In this document: positions 1-7,856 of the stretch, in pieces
Numbering within the stretch: the stretch's first letter is position 1
How the letters are laid out: each line of letters begins with the position of its first letter
DNA from: Methanobacteriota archaeon
GTDB taxonomy: Archaea; Thermoplasmatota; Thermoplasmata; JAUWGG01
DNA length: 10,274 nt
Reading direction: 5' to 3'
Assembly: GCA_030606525.1 (NCBI GenBank)
Contig: JAUWGG010000019.1
Location: forward strand, 1-10,274
Translations under genes and position numbers: made by a program
Notes under the pieces: model-generated
Told to the model about the DNA's origin: nothing
The model's input: the letters and a program-made list of their open reading frames with translations, nothing else
Database searches by the model: none

Positions 1-1
1 G

Positions 2-187
2 GGTGAATGGGAGGTCTTCCCAAGGGAAGCAACTGCCGTAGCCTTAAAAGCGATAGAGCAAGGAATCGCAAGGATAAAACCAAGCAGGAAGGAGATATAC
101 GAACGAGCAGAATCGATCATAAAAAGGGCGAGGGACCAAACACAATTTCTAATGAAGCATAATTTCATAAGACCACCACCAGCGTAG
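2..187 (+). CDS. Probable malic enzyme (malate oxidoreductase, decarboxylating), C-terminal end only
   Basis: The reading frame is open from the left edge to a TAG at 185-187 and encodes 61 residues, beginning GEWEVFPREATAVALKAIEQ and ending NFIRPPPA. The pattern of an EVFPREA-like segment, then an A-x-KAIEQGIARI helix, then a charged helix with ERAESIIKRAR resembles the extreme C terminus of archaeal NAD(P)-dependent malic enzymes. These oxidatively decarboxylate malate to pyruvate in the cytoplasm. The catalytic and nucleotide-binding parts lie outside the window, so the call rests on a short tail and on memory of the family. It is convergent with the aEF1B gene, 48 bases away. Confidence 0.55.
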   Translation, partial: GEWEVFPREATAVALKAIEQGIARIKPSRKEIYERAESIIKRARDQTQFLMKHNFIRPPPA

Positions 188-222
188 TCTTTCCGCAATC
201 AAATATCAAATCAAAGTAAATC

Positions 223-229
223 AAAAAAA
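223..229 (-). terminator. T-tract transcription terminator after aEF1B
   Basis: Read on the minus strand, a run of seven T residues begins 7 bases after the aEF1B stop codon and is followed by further short T runs down to about 205. Archaeal RNA polymerase terminates at such U-rich stretches without needing a hairpin, so this is a plausible end of the zinc-ribbon/aEF1B transcript. It sits in the 48-base convergent gap with the malic enzyme gene. Confidence 0.5.
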
Positions 230-235
230 GCTTTC

Positions 236-511
236 CTATAACAAACTCATCTCGACGGTCTCAATACTCTGAACTCCCTTTATTTGCGAGATAATTTTTT
301 CTATCTCATCTGCGCATCCAGCAGCATCAGGCATAACAATGCTAACATGGAGAGCTTTCAATCCGAATGCTATTTCTTTCTCTTCAATGCCTTGAATTTT
401 TGCATTTGCCGTATTTTTTGTCAATTTATCTTCTAGGATTTCCTTCAATTCATTAAGGTTTACATCCATACTCTCGGGCATCACTCTATATCTTATAGCA
501 ACTTCTCCCAT
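236..511 (-). CDS. ef1b: Translation elongation factor 1-beta (aEF1B)
   Basis: The 91-residue protein matches the full length of archaeal aEF1B, the nucleotide exchange factor that recharges aEF1A with GTP during protein synthesis in the cytoplasm. Recognisable parts are the start MGEVAIRYRVMPES, the LNELKEILEDKL helix, the central GIEEKEIAFGLKALHVSIVMPD segment and the C-terminal IKGVQSIETVEMSLL strand. Together these fit the small alpha-beta exchange-factor fold. The ATG start is supported by a GAGGAG Shine-Dalgarno site at 522-517 that overlaps the TGA of the upstream zinc-ribbon gene. Only 9 bases separate the two genes, so they are read as one transcript. The stop is TAG, followed by a T-tract. 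Confidence 0.93.
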   Translation of the reverse strand: MGEVAIRYRVMPESMDVNLNELKEILEDKLTKNTANAKIQGIEEKEIAFGLKALHVSIVMPDAAGCADEIEKIISQIKGVQSIETVEMSLL

Positions 512-520
512 TCTAACTCC

Positions 521-688
521 TCAAGGTCCTTGAAATCCGCATTCAGGGCATATGTATTTCACGCTTTGGTCTCTGCATTGTCTGCATCTCCCAATCATCA
601 CTTTTAAACATTCTGGGCACTTAAATGTCGTTACTCCCTGTCCAAAGAGTTTAATTCCACAAGATGTACAGCGTTTCTCTATTTCCAT
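521..688 (-). CDS. Small zinc-ribbon RNA-binding protein linked to translation (COG2888-like)
   Basis: From the preferred start at 688 this is a 55-residue protein with four CxxC pairs (C7/C10, C24/C27, C35/C38, C47/C50), enough for two zinc ribbons, ending in CPECGFQGP. That ending and spacing are typical of a short archaeal family predicted to bind RNA and act in translation; its exact role is not established. The gene lies directly upstream of aEF1B, a pairing I recall from other archaea. An alternative ATG at 709 would add seven residues (MYFLLSD). I prefer 688 because the only good TATA-like element (714-724) would place transcription start near 695, downstream of the 709 ATG, giving a nearly leaderless mRNA. 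Confidence 0.85.
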   Translation of the reverse strand: MEIEKRCTSCGIKLFGQGVTTFKCPECLKVMIGRCRQCRDQSVKYICPECGFQGP

Positions 689-713
689 ATCACTCAGCAG
701 GAAATACATATCT

Positions 714-724
714 AATATTTATTT
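714..724 (-). promoter_or_regulatory. TATA-like promoter of the zinc-ribbon/aEF1B operon
   Basis: On the minus strand the sequence reads AAATAAATATT, an AT-rich TATA-type element. With the usual archaeal spacing of about 25 bases, transcription would start near 695, just ahead of the ATG at 688. It is divergent from the tRNA promoter about 60 bases away. The position is inferred from sequence only. Confidence 0.45.
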
Positions 725-779
725 GTATTCACATCGCATTTCGTTAATATTTCTTAAACAGATTCAAAATGACATAAAC

Positions 780-788
780 TTTATAAAT
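780..788 (+). promoter_or_regulatory. TATA box upstream of tRNA-Lys
   Basis: TTTATAAAT, preceded by an A-rich ATAAAC stretch that could serve as the TFB-recognition element (BRE). Start of transcription is expected near 810, which would give the pre-tRNA a leader of roughly 38 nt for RNase P to remove. No better TATA box lies closer to the tRNA. Confidence 0.6.
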
Positions 789-868
789 AAGAAGACGGTT
801 AAGGTGTAGCTAAATCTTGCATCCAACATATCACTAAGTTGCAAAAAGGGCCCGTAGCTCAGCTAGGT

Positions 869-919
869 AGGATAGTTAGTTGCTGAAAACCGCATCTAAT
901 CGATCAAGTATCCCTATAA
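869..919 (+). other. tRNA-Lys intron 1, D loop, position 20/21 (51 nt)
   Basis: This insert separates T20 (868) from A21 (920). Repeated bases allow the cut to slide by up to two positions; I chose the register with the best BHB. In that register T864-A865-G866 pairs with C914-T915-A916, the bulges are 867-869 and 918-920, and the intron stem pairs 870-874 with 909-913. Beyond it a second stem pairs 875-879 with 896-900 and 881-883 with 892-894. The central helix has only three pairs plus a C·T mismatch, so this is a relaxed motif. Confidence 0.85.
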
Positions 920-936
920 AGAGCATCTGGCTTTTA

Positions 937-1040
937 CCTATCCAATCCCTTAAATCCACTTTGCCACTTACTCAAATAACTGCAAAGATACTACTGAATA
1001 AAATTAGATAAGATCATCGAGAGGGGTTGGTTAGTAAGAT
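937..1040 (+). other. tRNA-Lys intron 2, anticodon loop, canonical position 37/38 (104 nt)
   Basis: The boundaries are unambiguous: A37 is 936 and A38 is 1041. The anticodon stem forms the outer helix. The central helix pairs C931-T932-T933 with A1036-A1037-G1038, with a T·T mismatch at 934/1035. The three-base bulges are 935-937 and 1039-1041. The intron then forms a 13-position stem, 938-950 with 1022-1034, with one T·T mismatch. Inside, CTTTGC (959-964) pairs with GCAAAG (982-987). I found no convincing box C/D or H/ACA guide RNA within it. Confidence 0.93.
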
Positions 1041-1062
1041 ACCAGGTGGTCCGGGGTTCGAA

Positions 1063-1122
1063 TCAACCCTATTGTACTGGAACGAAAGTATCGATGAAAC
1101 AGTCAGTTTACGGTTGCGAAAC
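1063..1122 (+). other. tRNA-Lys intron 3, T loop, position 59/60 (60 nt)
   Basis: This insert lies between A59 (1062) and T60 (1123). It shows a complete hBHBh' motif. The T stem (1052-1056 with 1124-1128) is the outer helix. TTCG (1057-1060) pairs perfectly with CGAA (1117-1120) as the four-base central helix. The bulges are 1061-1063 and 1121-1123, and CAACC (1064-1068) pairs with GGTTG (1112-1116) as the intron helix. Other cut registers allowed by repeats do not give this motif. Confidence 0.93.
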
Positions 1123-1158
1123 TCCCCGCGGGCCCGTTTAGCGCGATCAACGATAACA

Positions 1159-1166
1159 TATAAATA
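1159..1166 (+). promoter_or_regulatory. TATA box of the RNA polymerase operon
   Basis: TATAAATA, preceded by CGATAACA as a possible TFB recognition element (BRE). Transcription start is expected near 1187, giving a leader of about 27 nt to the ATG at 1214. It begins 23 bases after the tRNA-Lys 3' end, so the operon appears to have its own promoter rather than depending on tRNA read-through. Confidence 0.65.
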
Positions 1167-1213
1167 ACATAGTGATGTATGACAGATGCACCGTGTGGTA
1201 AGAAGTTGGAAGA

Positions 1214-1489
1214 ATGGATAATAAGAGCAGGGATAAAATGGACAAATTAGATGTAAGGAGTAATGAGTTGGTACCGCAACATATTCCTCTTTCTAGAGAA
1301 GAAGAAAAAGAATTACTTAAGAAATTGGGAGTAAGAAAAGGTCAGCTTCCTAAGATAAGAAAGAGTGATCCGTGCATTAAGATTCTTGAACAGATAGGGG
1401 AAGTTAAGGAAGGACAGATCATAAAGATCGTAAGGAACAGTCGGACTGCCCGTATCTCTACAGCGTATAGAATGGTAATAAAGGGATGA
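1214..1489 (+). CDS. rpoH: DNA-directed RNA polymerase subunit H (RpoH, Rpb5 C-terminal domain homologue)
   Basis: The 91-residue protein is homologous to the C-terminal domain of eukaryotic Rpb5, which helps form the lower jaw of RNA polymerase. Family segments seen are [20 protein letters not shown] (19-38), LPKIRKSDP (45-53) and the C-terminal [11 protein letters not shown]. Archaeal RpoH proteins are usually about 75-85 residues. The first 8-12 residues here are extra and charged, and a second ATG at 1238 (MDKLDVRS) with AGGGA five bases upstream would give 83 residues and may be the true start. Either start is compatible with the TATA box at 1159. It is the first gene of the operon, 7 bases ahead of rpoB, the usual archaeal order. 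Confidence 0.93.
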   Translation: MDNKSRDKMDKLDVRSNELVPQHIPLSREEEKELLKKLGVRKGQLPKIRKSDPCIKILEQIGEVKEGQIIKIVRNSRTARISTAYRMVIKG

Positions 1490-1496
1490 TCGAAAA

Positions 1497-4400
1497 ATGA
1501 GAGAACTTGTAGAAGCTTTTTTTAAGGAAAGAAGTATAGTCAATCATCATATCGCATCATTTAATGATTTTCTTCCCACAGCAGATAATCTAGACGGCAG
1601 AATGCAGCGCATTGTGGACAGTCTGCGCACATCATTGGAAGGAGATACTAGAGGGGTAATCAAATTAGATGAAGATAGAACAGAAGGAGATGTAGTGGAG
1701 ATTCGCTTTGGAAGGAAGAGGGATGAAGCGGGAAAGATAGAACCTGGTACAAAGTCCACCATATCTGTTGGTACGCCGATTATAAAAGAAGCAAATGGTG
1801 CGACCCATGAGCTTACACCAATGAATGCTCGATTGCGGAATCTAAGATACCAAGCACCGATCCGTTTGGACTTTGCTGTCACAATAAATGGTATTGAAAG
1901 GGACGTTCAGCAGGTCAATATTGGTAATTTACCTATAATGATAAAATCAAAGAAGTGCAACCTCTATGAGAACAACATAGATGCGCTATTTCATGAAACT
2001 CACGAGGATATAACTAAAATGACTTATGAGAAAAAGCTCATCGCGCTTGGGGAAGATCCCTGCGACCCAGGTGGTTATTTTATCATTGGAGGCACTGAAA
2101 GAGCGTTGATTTCTCTAGAGGATTTGGCTTCTAATAGGGTATTGGTAGAGGTTAATGAGCGATATGGAACGAGGGTGGAAGTTGCAAAGGTTTTCTCTCA
2201 GAGAGAAGGTTATCGAGCACTGACACTTATGGAAAAGAAAAAAGATGGTATGCTGATCGTTTCAGTTCCTGCAGCATCTGGTCAAATCCCACTCATCATT
2301 TTAATGAAAGCTTTAGGGATGGAAAGCGATGAGGATATCTTCAATGCAATAGTGTCAGAGAAAGAGATGGAGAACATCGTTTATGCAAATATTGAAGAAT
2401 GTCAAAACAAAAAATTATTCCCGCCTAATGGAATATTCACTCAGCAAGATGCAATATTGTATCTAGAAAGGAAGTTTGCAACTGGTCAAGCAAAAGAATA
2501 TAGAGAGAAAAAAGTTGCATCCATTCTTGACCGTTCTCTACTCCCCCATCTTGGCGATACCTCCGACGATCGCATAAAAAAGGCAATATTCTTGGGAAGA
2601 ATTGCTAAAACAGTTTTAGAAATGGCATTAGGTAAGAGGGAGGCAGATGACAAGGATCACTATGCAAACAAACGATTAAAGCTTGCTGGTGACCTGATAG
2701 AGGATCTATTTAGAGTTGCGTTTACGAGTTTAATAAAGGACCTGAAATATCAGCTTGAACGCGCGTATCCACGAAGGAAGGAGGTGAAGATCTCATCATC
2801 TGTTCGTCCCGATCTGCTCTCCCAACGATTGCATCACGCCCTCGCTACAGGGAATTGGGTCGGAGGAAGAACTGGCGTTTCACAGCTTTTGGATAGGACG
2901 AACAACATAAGTACGACAAGCCATCTGAGGAGGGTCACATCTCCATTGACCCGAAGTCAACCACATTTTGAAGCAAGAGATCTGCATCCTACACAATGGG
3001 GTAGATTATGTCCTAACGAGACACCAGAAGGTCAGAACTGCGGATTAGTTAAGAATTTTGCATTGGTCGTAGATGTTTCTGAAGGCACTCCTGAGGATGA
3101 AGTAACTAATTTGTTGATAGGTCTTGGGGTTAAAACGGTCAAGAGTCAAAAGACTACAGCAACAAGGGTGTATGTCAACGGCGATCTCATAGGCATGCAT
3201 GATAATCCTAAGGAATTAGTTGAGGAGATCAGAGAGAGAAGAAGAAGCAATATGCTCTTGTCAAGACATCCGTCACATGAAGTGAATATCAGATATGACG
3301 AGAATATGAATGATATAATACTCAATTGCGACGGGGGTCGATTAAGACGACCATTGCTCATTGTTAAAGATGGAAGGCTTCTGCTTACCCGAAAGCACTT
3401 GGCCGATCTAAACATTGAAAAGATCAAGATTTCAGATCTAATCAAGGAGGGGATAGTAGAGTGGGTCGACGCTGAGGAAGAAGAAGATCTGTTGATTGGT
3501 GTATATGCCTACGATGTACCCTCCAAATGTAAAAAATGCAATGCCCCTCTATCAAAAAATGATGTTATATGGAAAAATTTGGGTGAAGATGATAAAAAAG
3601 TAAAATTGGAATGCAAATGTTGTCATGGATCTTTCGAAGTAGAGAGAAAACTTACCAACGAACACACACATCTGGAAATCGATCCGATGGTCATCCTGGG
3701 TGTTTGCTCCGGTTTAGTTCCTTATCCAGAGCATGATTCCTCTCCCAGAGTAACAATGGGAGCAGCGATGGCAAAGCAATCTTTGGGTCTTCCAGCTTCC
3801 AATTATCGCATACGACCTGATACTCGGAGCCATTTGCTCCACTATCCTCAACAACCCTTAGTGCAAACAGAGACGATGAAGTTCGTTAATTTTACGAAGA
3901 GATCGCAAGGTCAAAATTTCGTTGTTGCTGTTATGTCATATGAAGGTTACAATATGGAAGATGCTTTGGTCGTCAATCAAGCTTCCATAGATCGAGGTTT
4001 GGGTCGTTCAACCTTCTTTAGAACGTATCGCACAGAGGAAAGGAGATATCCCGGGGGTCAAGAGGATCATTTTGAGATCCCTAGCCCAGATGTAAGAGGT
4101 GCCAGGGCAGACCTTTCCTACAGCAATTTGGGTGAAAAGGGTTTAATCAGCCCGGAAGTTGAAGTTAAGGGTGGAGATGTTCTCATTGGAAAAACATCTC
4201 CTCCACGATTCTTGGAAGAGGAGACAGATTTTCTAAGACCGCAAAAAAGAAGGGAAACCTCTATATGCGTGAGACCTGGAGAGGAAGGATGGGTTGATAG
4301 TGTTATGCTCACCGAGTCAGAAAATGGAAGTAAACTTGCTAAGGTTAAAGTCAGAGATATGAGGATACCAGAATTAGGAGATAAATTCGCATCTCGCCAT

Positions 4401-5117
4401 GGGCAAAAAGGTGTGATAGGCCTAATAATTCCACAGGAAGATATGCCTTTTACTTTAAATGGTATCACTCCAGATATCGTTGTCAATCCTCATGCCATAC
4501 CTGCAAGGATGACTGTAGCCCATGTTCTAGAATTGATAGGTGGTAAGGTAGGTGCATTGGATGCAAGATCTGTAGACGGTACATCTTTTAGCGGTGAAAG
4601 GGAGGAAGCGCTGAGAAATGCCTTACATTGTGCGGGTTTTAAAAACAATGGAAAAGAGATTATGTTCGATGGACTAACAGGTAAATTAATCAAAGCTGAA
4701 ATATACATTGGATCTATCTACTATCAGAAATTGCACCATATGGTCTCAGGTAAATTGCATGTCAGATCGAGAGGGCCTGTACAAATCCTTACTCGTCAGC
4801 CAACGGAGGGGAGATCAAGACAAGGTGGATTGAGGTTCGGTGAGATGGAGCGAGATTGTTTGATAGGTCACGGTGCTGCAATGGTAATAAAAGACAGGTT
4901 GCTCGATGAGTCAGATGGTACAACGGTTTATGTCTGTGGTAACCCAGCGTGTGGACATGTGGCAATATTAGATTCAAGAGGCGCATTACATTGTCCGGTG
5001 TGTGGTAACAGTACGAAGATATACTCAGTCCAATCGAGTTATGCTTTCAAACTATTGAGGGATGAATTACTGTCTTTAGGTGTAGCCATGCGCCTTCAGT
5101 TGGAGGATATGAGATGA
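1497..5117 (+). CDS. rpoB: DNA-directed RNA polymerase subunit B (undivided RpoB)
   Basis: This 1206-residue protein is the archaeal counterpart of Rpb2 and forms one half of the active-centre cleft. Landmarks include [18 protein letters not shown] in the N-terminal half, the [20 protein letters not shown] fork/active-site region (495-514), THLEIDP before the hybrid-binding domain, GYNMEDAL (817-824), [14 protein letters not shown] (959-972), and the [21 protein letters not shown] switch and clamp region. A C-terminal zinc site is formed by C1147, C1152, C1166 and C1169. B is a single gene, as in many archaea outside most methanogens and halophiles. It is longer than the roughly 1120-1130 residues I recall for Sulfolobus. 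One contributor is a CxxC...CxxC insert at 678-709 just before the THLE motif. It overlaps rpoA1 by four bases (ATGA), implying coupled translation. Confidence 0.98.
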   Translation: MRELVEAFFKERSIVNHHIASFNDFLPTADNLDGRMQRIVDSLRTSLEGDTRGVIKLDEDRTEGDVVEIRFGRKRDEAGKIEPGTKSTISVGTPIIKEANGATHELTPMNARLRNLRYQAPIRLDFAVTINGIERDVQQVNIGNLPIMIKSKKCNLYENNIDALFHETHEDITKMTYEKKLIALGEDPCDPGGYFIIGGTERALISLEDLASNRVLVEVNERYGTRVEVAKVFSQREGYRALTLMEKKKDGMLIVSVPAASGQIPLIILMKALGMESDEDIFNAIVSEKEMENIVYANIEECQNKKLFPPNGIFTQQDAILYLERKFATGQAKEYREKKVASILDRSLLPHLGDTSDDRIKKAIFLGRIAKTVLEMALGKREADDKDHYANKRLKLAGDLIEDLFRVAFTSLIKDLKYQLERAYPRRKEVKISSSVRPDLLSQRLHHALATGNWVGGRTGVSQLLDRTNNISTTSHLRRVTSPLTRSQPHFEARDLHPTQWGRLCPNETPEGQNCGLVKNFALVVDVSEGTPEDEVTNLLIGLGVKTVKSQKTTATRVYVNGDLIGMHDNPKELVEEIRERRRSNMLLSRHPSHEVNIRYDENMNDIILNCDGGRLRRPLLIVKDGRLLLTRKHLADLNIEKIKISDLIKEGIVEWVDAEEEEDLLIGVYAYDVPSKCKKCNAPLSKNDVIWKNLGEDDKKVKLECKCCHGSFEVERKLTNEHTHLEIDPMVILGVCSGLVPYPEHDSSPRVTMGAAMAKQSLGLPASNYRIRPDTRSHLLHYPQQPLVQTETMKFVNFTKRSQGQNFVVAVMSYEGYNMEDALVVNQASIDRGLGRSTFFRTYRTEERRYPGGQEDHFEIPSPDVRGARADLSYSNLGEKGLISPEVEVKGGDVLIGKTSPPRFLEEETDFLRPQKRRETSICVRPGEEGWVDSVMLTESENGSKLAKVKVRDMRIPELGDKFASRHGQKGVIGLIIPQEDMPFTLNGITPDIVVNPHAIPARMTVAHVLELIGGKVGALDARSVDGTSFSGEREEALRNALHCAGFKNNGKEIMFDGLTGKLIKAEIYIGSIYYQKLHHMVSGKLHVRSRGPVQILTRQPTEGRSRQGGLRFGEMERDCLIGHGAAMVIKDRLLDESDGTTVYVCGNPACGHVAILDSRGALHCPVCGNSTKIYSVQSSYAFKLLRDELLSLGVAMRLQLEDMR
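5102..5106 (+). promoter_or_regulatory. Shine-Dalgarno site for rpoA1 inside the rpoB end
   Basis: GGAGG lies seven bases before the rpoA1 ATG at 5114 and inside the last codons of rpoB. It fixes the start at the ATGA overlap rather than at a later ATG. Confidence 0.7.
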
Positions 5118-7855
5118 TACATAGTCTTTCTAAAAAAATTCAGAAGATAAAGTTTGCTTATCTTTCACCCGACGAGATCAGAAAAATGTCTGCTATAAAG
5201 ATCATAACCGCTGATACTTACAATGATGATGGTTTTCCCATCGACATGGGGTTGATGGATCCCCACTTAGGTGTAATTGAGCCGGGATTGCGCTGCAAAA
5301 CATGTGGAGGAAAAGTTGACGAATGTTTGGGCCATTTTGGACACATTGACTTGGCGATGCCAGTAATTCATGTCGGATATATCAAAGAAATAAAGAAACT
5401 GCTCCAAACAACATGTAAATCCTGTGGTCGTATTCTGCTTCCTAAAGAGCAGATAAAAGAGCATAAAGAAGCGCTTGAAAAAGTTGAGGAAATGGGTGGT
5501 GACATCTTAGATTTCAAGCTTGTAGCAAAGGAAACCGCTAAAGATGCAAGCACTCGCCATCTATGTCCTCACTGCGGTGCTGAACAAAGCAAGATCACAC
5601 TTGATAAACCAACAAGTTTCCGTGAAAATGGACATAAGCTCACGCCCAAGGAGGTTAGAGAGCGATTGGAAAGGATTCCAAATGAAGATCTTTTCCCCCT
5701 GGGAATCAATCCGGATGTTCTACGCCCAGAGTGGACAATTTTAACAGCATTACCCGTACCACCAGTTACAGTTAGACCATCGATAACATTAGACTCTGGT
5801 GAGCGATCTGAAGATGACTTGACACATAAACTCGTTGATGTGCTTAGAATCAATCAACGACTTCGGGAGAATAGAGATGCTGGTGCACCTCAATTGATCG
5901 TAGAAGATCTATGGGAATTGCTTCAATATCATATTACAACCTATTTCGATAACCAAACATCAGGTATACCACCAGCAAGACACCGCTCCGGTCGACCACT
6001 GAAAACATTAACTCAAAGATTGAAAGGGAAGGAAGGGCGTTTTCGTTCTAATCTGAGCGGAAAAAGGGTCAACTTCTCAGCTCGTACTGTGATCTCTCCG
6101 GATCCCTCATTATCAATAAATGAAGTAGGAATACCTGTAAAGGCTGCAAGAGAGCTAACCATACCAGTACGCGTTACAGAATATAATGCAAATGTAATAA
6201 GAGAGTTGGTCAAGAGAGGTCCCACGCCAGAAGAAAAAGAATATGTACCTGGTGTTAACTATGTTGTTCGTCCAGATGGACGAAGAATCAAGGTCACAGA
6301 AAAGAATGCAGAACCTATCGCAGAAACTATTGATGTAGGATACATTATTGAGCGACAACTACAGGAGGGAGACATAGTATTGTTTAATAGACAACCATCC
6401 CTGCATAGGATGTCAATGATGGCTCATGAGGTTAGGATAATGCCCTACAAGACCTTCCGTTTGAACTTATGCGTCTGTCCACCTTACAATGCAGATTTTG
6501 ATGGGGATGAGATGAACCTTCATGTGCTGCAAAGTGAAGAAGCAAGGGCTGAGGCTAGAATACTTATGCGCGTTCAAGAGCATATACTATCTCCAAGATT
6601 TGGAGGACCGGTAATTGGAGCTATCCACGACCACATAACAGGTCTATTTTTAATGACCCATGGAGATACAAGATTCGATATCCATCAAACGATTCGAATA
6701 CTGTCGAGGTTTGAGGATATAAAGCTGCCTAAGCCAAAGGAAGAGAATGGAAAGAAATATTGGACTGGGAAACAACTATTCAGTTTAACACTCCCGAAAG
6801 ATTTGAACATGAGTTTTAAATCAAAGATATGTCAAAATTGTGATACATGTATGAAAGAAAAATGCGAGCTGGATGCTTATTGCAAAATACAAAATGGGAA
6901 TTTGATCTGCGGAACAGTCGACGAGCAGGTCGTTGGAGCATTTAAAGGAAAGGTCTTAGATAAGATCGCTAGAGATTATGGTTCTGACAGAGCAAGAGAA
7001 TTTATAGATGATATAACTAAGATGGCAATTGGTTCGATAATGATCTTTGGCTTCACAACAGGTATAGATGATGAGGACATACCTGCTGAGGCAAAAGAAC
7101 AGATAGGGGATGTTCTGTCCCAAGCGATAAAAAAAGTTAGAGACTTGGTCAACGCATATCAAGACGGTATATTAGAACAGATGCCAGGCAGGTCTCTGGA
7201 AGAAACATTAGAAGTGGAATCCATGAAAGTTTTGGGTCAAGCAAGGGATAAAGCAGGACAAATTGCTGGCAAGCAGCTGGGTCTAGAAAATTCTGCAGTG
7301 ATAATGGCAAGAAGCGGTGCTCGTGGTTCAATGCTCAACTTGAGTCAGATGGCTGGGTGTTTAGGTCAACAGGCAGTTAGGGGTGAAAGATTATCTAGGG
7401 GATATTGGCATCGAACCCTTCCCCACTTTAAAAAAGGTGATTTAGGGGCAGAAGCGAGGGGATTTGTGCAATACTCCTATAAAAGCGGACTTGAACCCAC
7501 TGAATATTTCTTCCACAGTATGGGTGGAAGAGAAGGATTGGTAGATACAGCTGTGAGAACTTCTAGATCTGGATACATGCAGAGAAGATTGATCAATGCT
7601 CTTGAGGACCTAAAAGTGAAAGCGGATGGAACCGTTAGAAATACTGCCAATACTATCATCCAATTTGAATTTGGAGAGGATGGTATTGATCCATCGAGAG
7701 GTATACAGGGCAAAGCCGTTGATGTAGATGATATTCTTTTAGATGTTCTTGGAGAGAAAGTCTTTGCAGAGGTAATCAAAGAAAAAGTTATAGAAAGTTA
7801 TGGAATCCAAGAAAAGGACCTGACGAGTATCGAAGAAATGGGGGAAGAGGAATAG
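5114..7855 (+). CDS. rpoA1: DNA-directed RNA polymerase subunit A' (RpoA1)
   Basis: The 913-residue protein is the N-terminal two thirds of the largest RNA polymerase subunit (Rpb1/beta' homologue). The catalytic motif NADFDGD is at 459-465, with D461, D463 and D465 binding the active-site magnesium. A clamp-core zinc site uses C61, C64, C71 and H74 in [18 protein letters not shown] second site is C101/C104 with C151/C154. A five-cysteine cluster (C573, C576, C579, C584, C590) lies before [10 protein letters not shown]. The bridge-helix and trigger-loop region is [17 protein letters not shown] (about 792-808), followed by [11 protein letters not shown]. The chain stops shortly after, and the remainder is A'', encoded one base downstream. 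The split into two genes is the common archaeal arrangement. Confidence 0.98.
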   Translation: MIHSLSKKIQKIKFAYLSPDEIRKMSAIKIITADTYNDDGFPIDMGLMDPHLGVIEPGLRCKTCGGKVDECLGHFGHIDLAMPVIHVGYIKEIKKLLQTTCKSCGRILLPKEQIKEHKEALEKVEEMGGDILDFKLVAKETAKDASTRHLCPHCGAEQSKITLDKPTSFRENGHKLTPKEVRERLERIPNEDLFPLGINPDVLRPEWTILTALPVPPVTVRPSITLDSGERSEDDLTHKLVDVLRINQRLRENRDAGAPQLIVEDLWELLQYHITTYFDNQTSGIPPARHRSGRPLKTLTQRLKGKEGRFRSNLSGKRVNFSARTVISPDPSLSINEVGIPVKAARELTIPVRVTEYNANVIRELVKRGPTPEEKEYVPGVNYVVRPDGRRIKVTEKNAEPIAETIDVGYIIERQLQEGDIVLFNRQPSLHRMSMMAHEVRIMPYKTFRLNLCVCPPYNADFDGDEMNLHVLQSEEARAEARILMRVQEHILSPRFGGPVIGAIHDHITGLFLMTHGDTRFDIHQTIRILSRFEDIKLPKPKEENGKKYWTGKQLFSLTLPKDLNMSFKSKICQNCDTCMKEKCELDAYCKIQNGNLICGTVDEQVVGAFKGKVLDKIARDYGSDRAREFIDDITKMAIGSIMIFGFTTGIDDEDIPAEAKEQIGDVLSQAIKKVRDLVNAYQDGILEQMPGRSLEETLEVESMKVLGQARDKAGQIAGKQLGLENSAVIMARSGARGSMLNLSQMAGCLGQQAVRGERLSRGYWHRTLPHFKKGDLGAEARGFVQYSYKSGLEPTEYFFHSMGGREGLVDTAVRTSRSGYMQRRLINALEDLKVKADGTVRNTANTIIQFEFGEDGIDPSRGIQGKAVDVDDILLDVLGEKVFAEVIKEKVIESYGIQEKDLTSIEEMGEEE

Positions 7856-7856
7856 C

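Larger units (their letters stand above)
848..1136 (+). tRNA. tRNA-Lys(UUU) with three introns
   Basis: The acceptor stem halves are GGGCCCG (848-854) and CGGGCCC (1129-1135), with discriminator G at 1136; CCA is not encoded. Removing three introns leaves 74 nt. The D stem GCTC (857-860) pairs with GAGC (921-924) around the loop AGCTAGGTA. The anticodon stem TCTGG (926-930) pairs with CCAGG (1042-1046) around the loop CTTTTAA, with anticodon TTT at 933-935. The variable region is TGGTC (1047-1051). The T stem CGGGG (1052-1056) pairs with CCCCG (1124-1128) around the loop TTCGAAT. All stems pair and the invariant positions (T8, G18-G19, T33, TTC, A58) are present. The introns lie after positions 20, 37 and 59, and each has a BHB-type structure for the archaeal splicing endonuclease. 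The product reads AAA and AAG lysine codons. Confidence 0.95.

Noticed and set aside
552..809. Plus-strand frame opposite the zinc-ribbon gene
   Set aside because: It is antisense to a clear four-CxxC protein, runs through the promoter region, and has no protein-like features.
848..936. Split or trans-spliced tRNA halves instead of introns
   Set aside because: All four exons are collinear on one strand within 289 bases and each insert closes with its own BHB-type stem, so cis introns explain it.
1063..1122. Box C-like CGATGA (1092-1097) in the T-loop intron as a possible C/D guide RNA
   Set aside because: The consensus RUGAUGA is not met, no CUGA box D follows at a suitable distance, and the intron is short.
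1137..1150. Terminator for tRNA-Lys
   Set aside because: Only TTT follows the tRNA 3' end; this is too weak to call a terminator.
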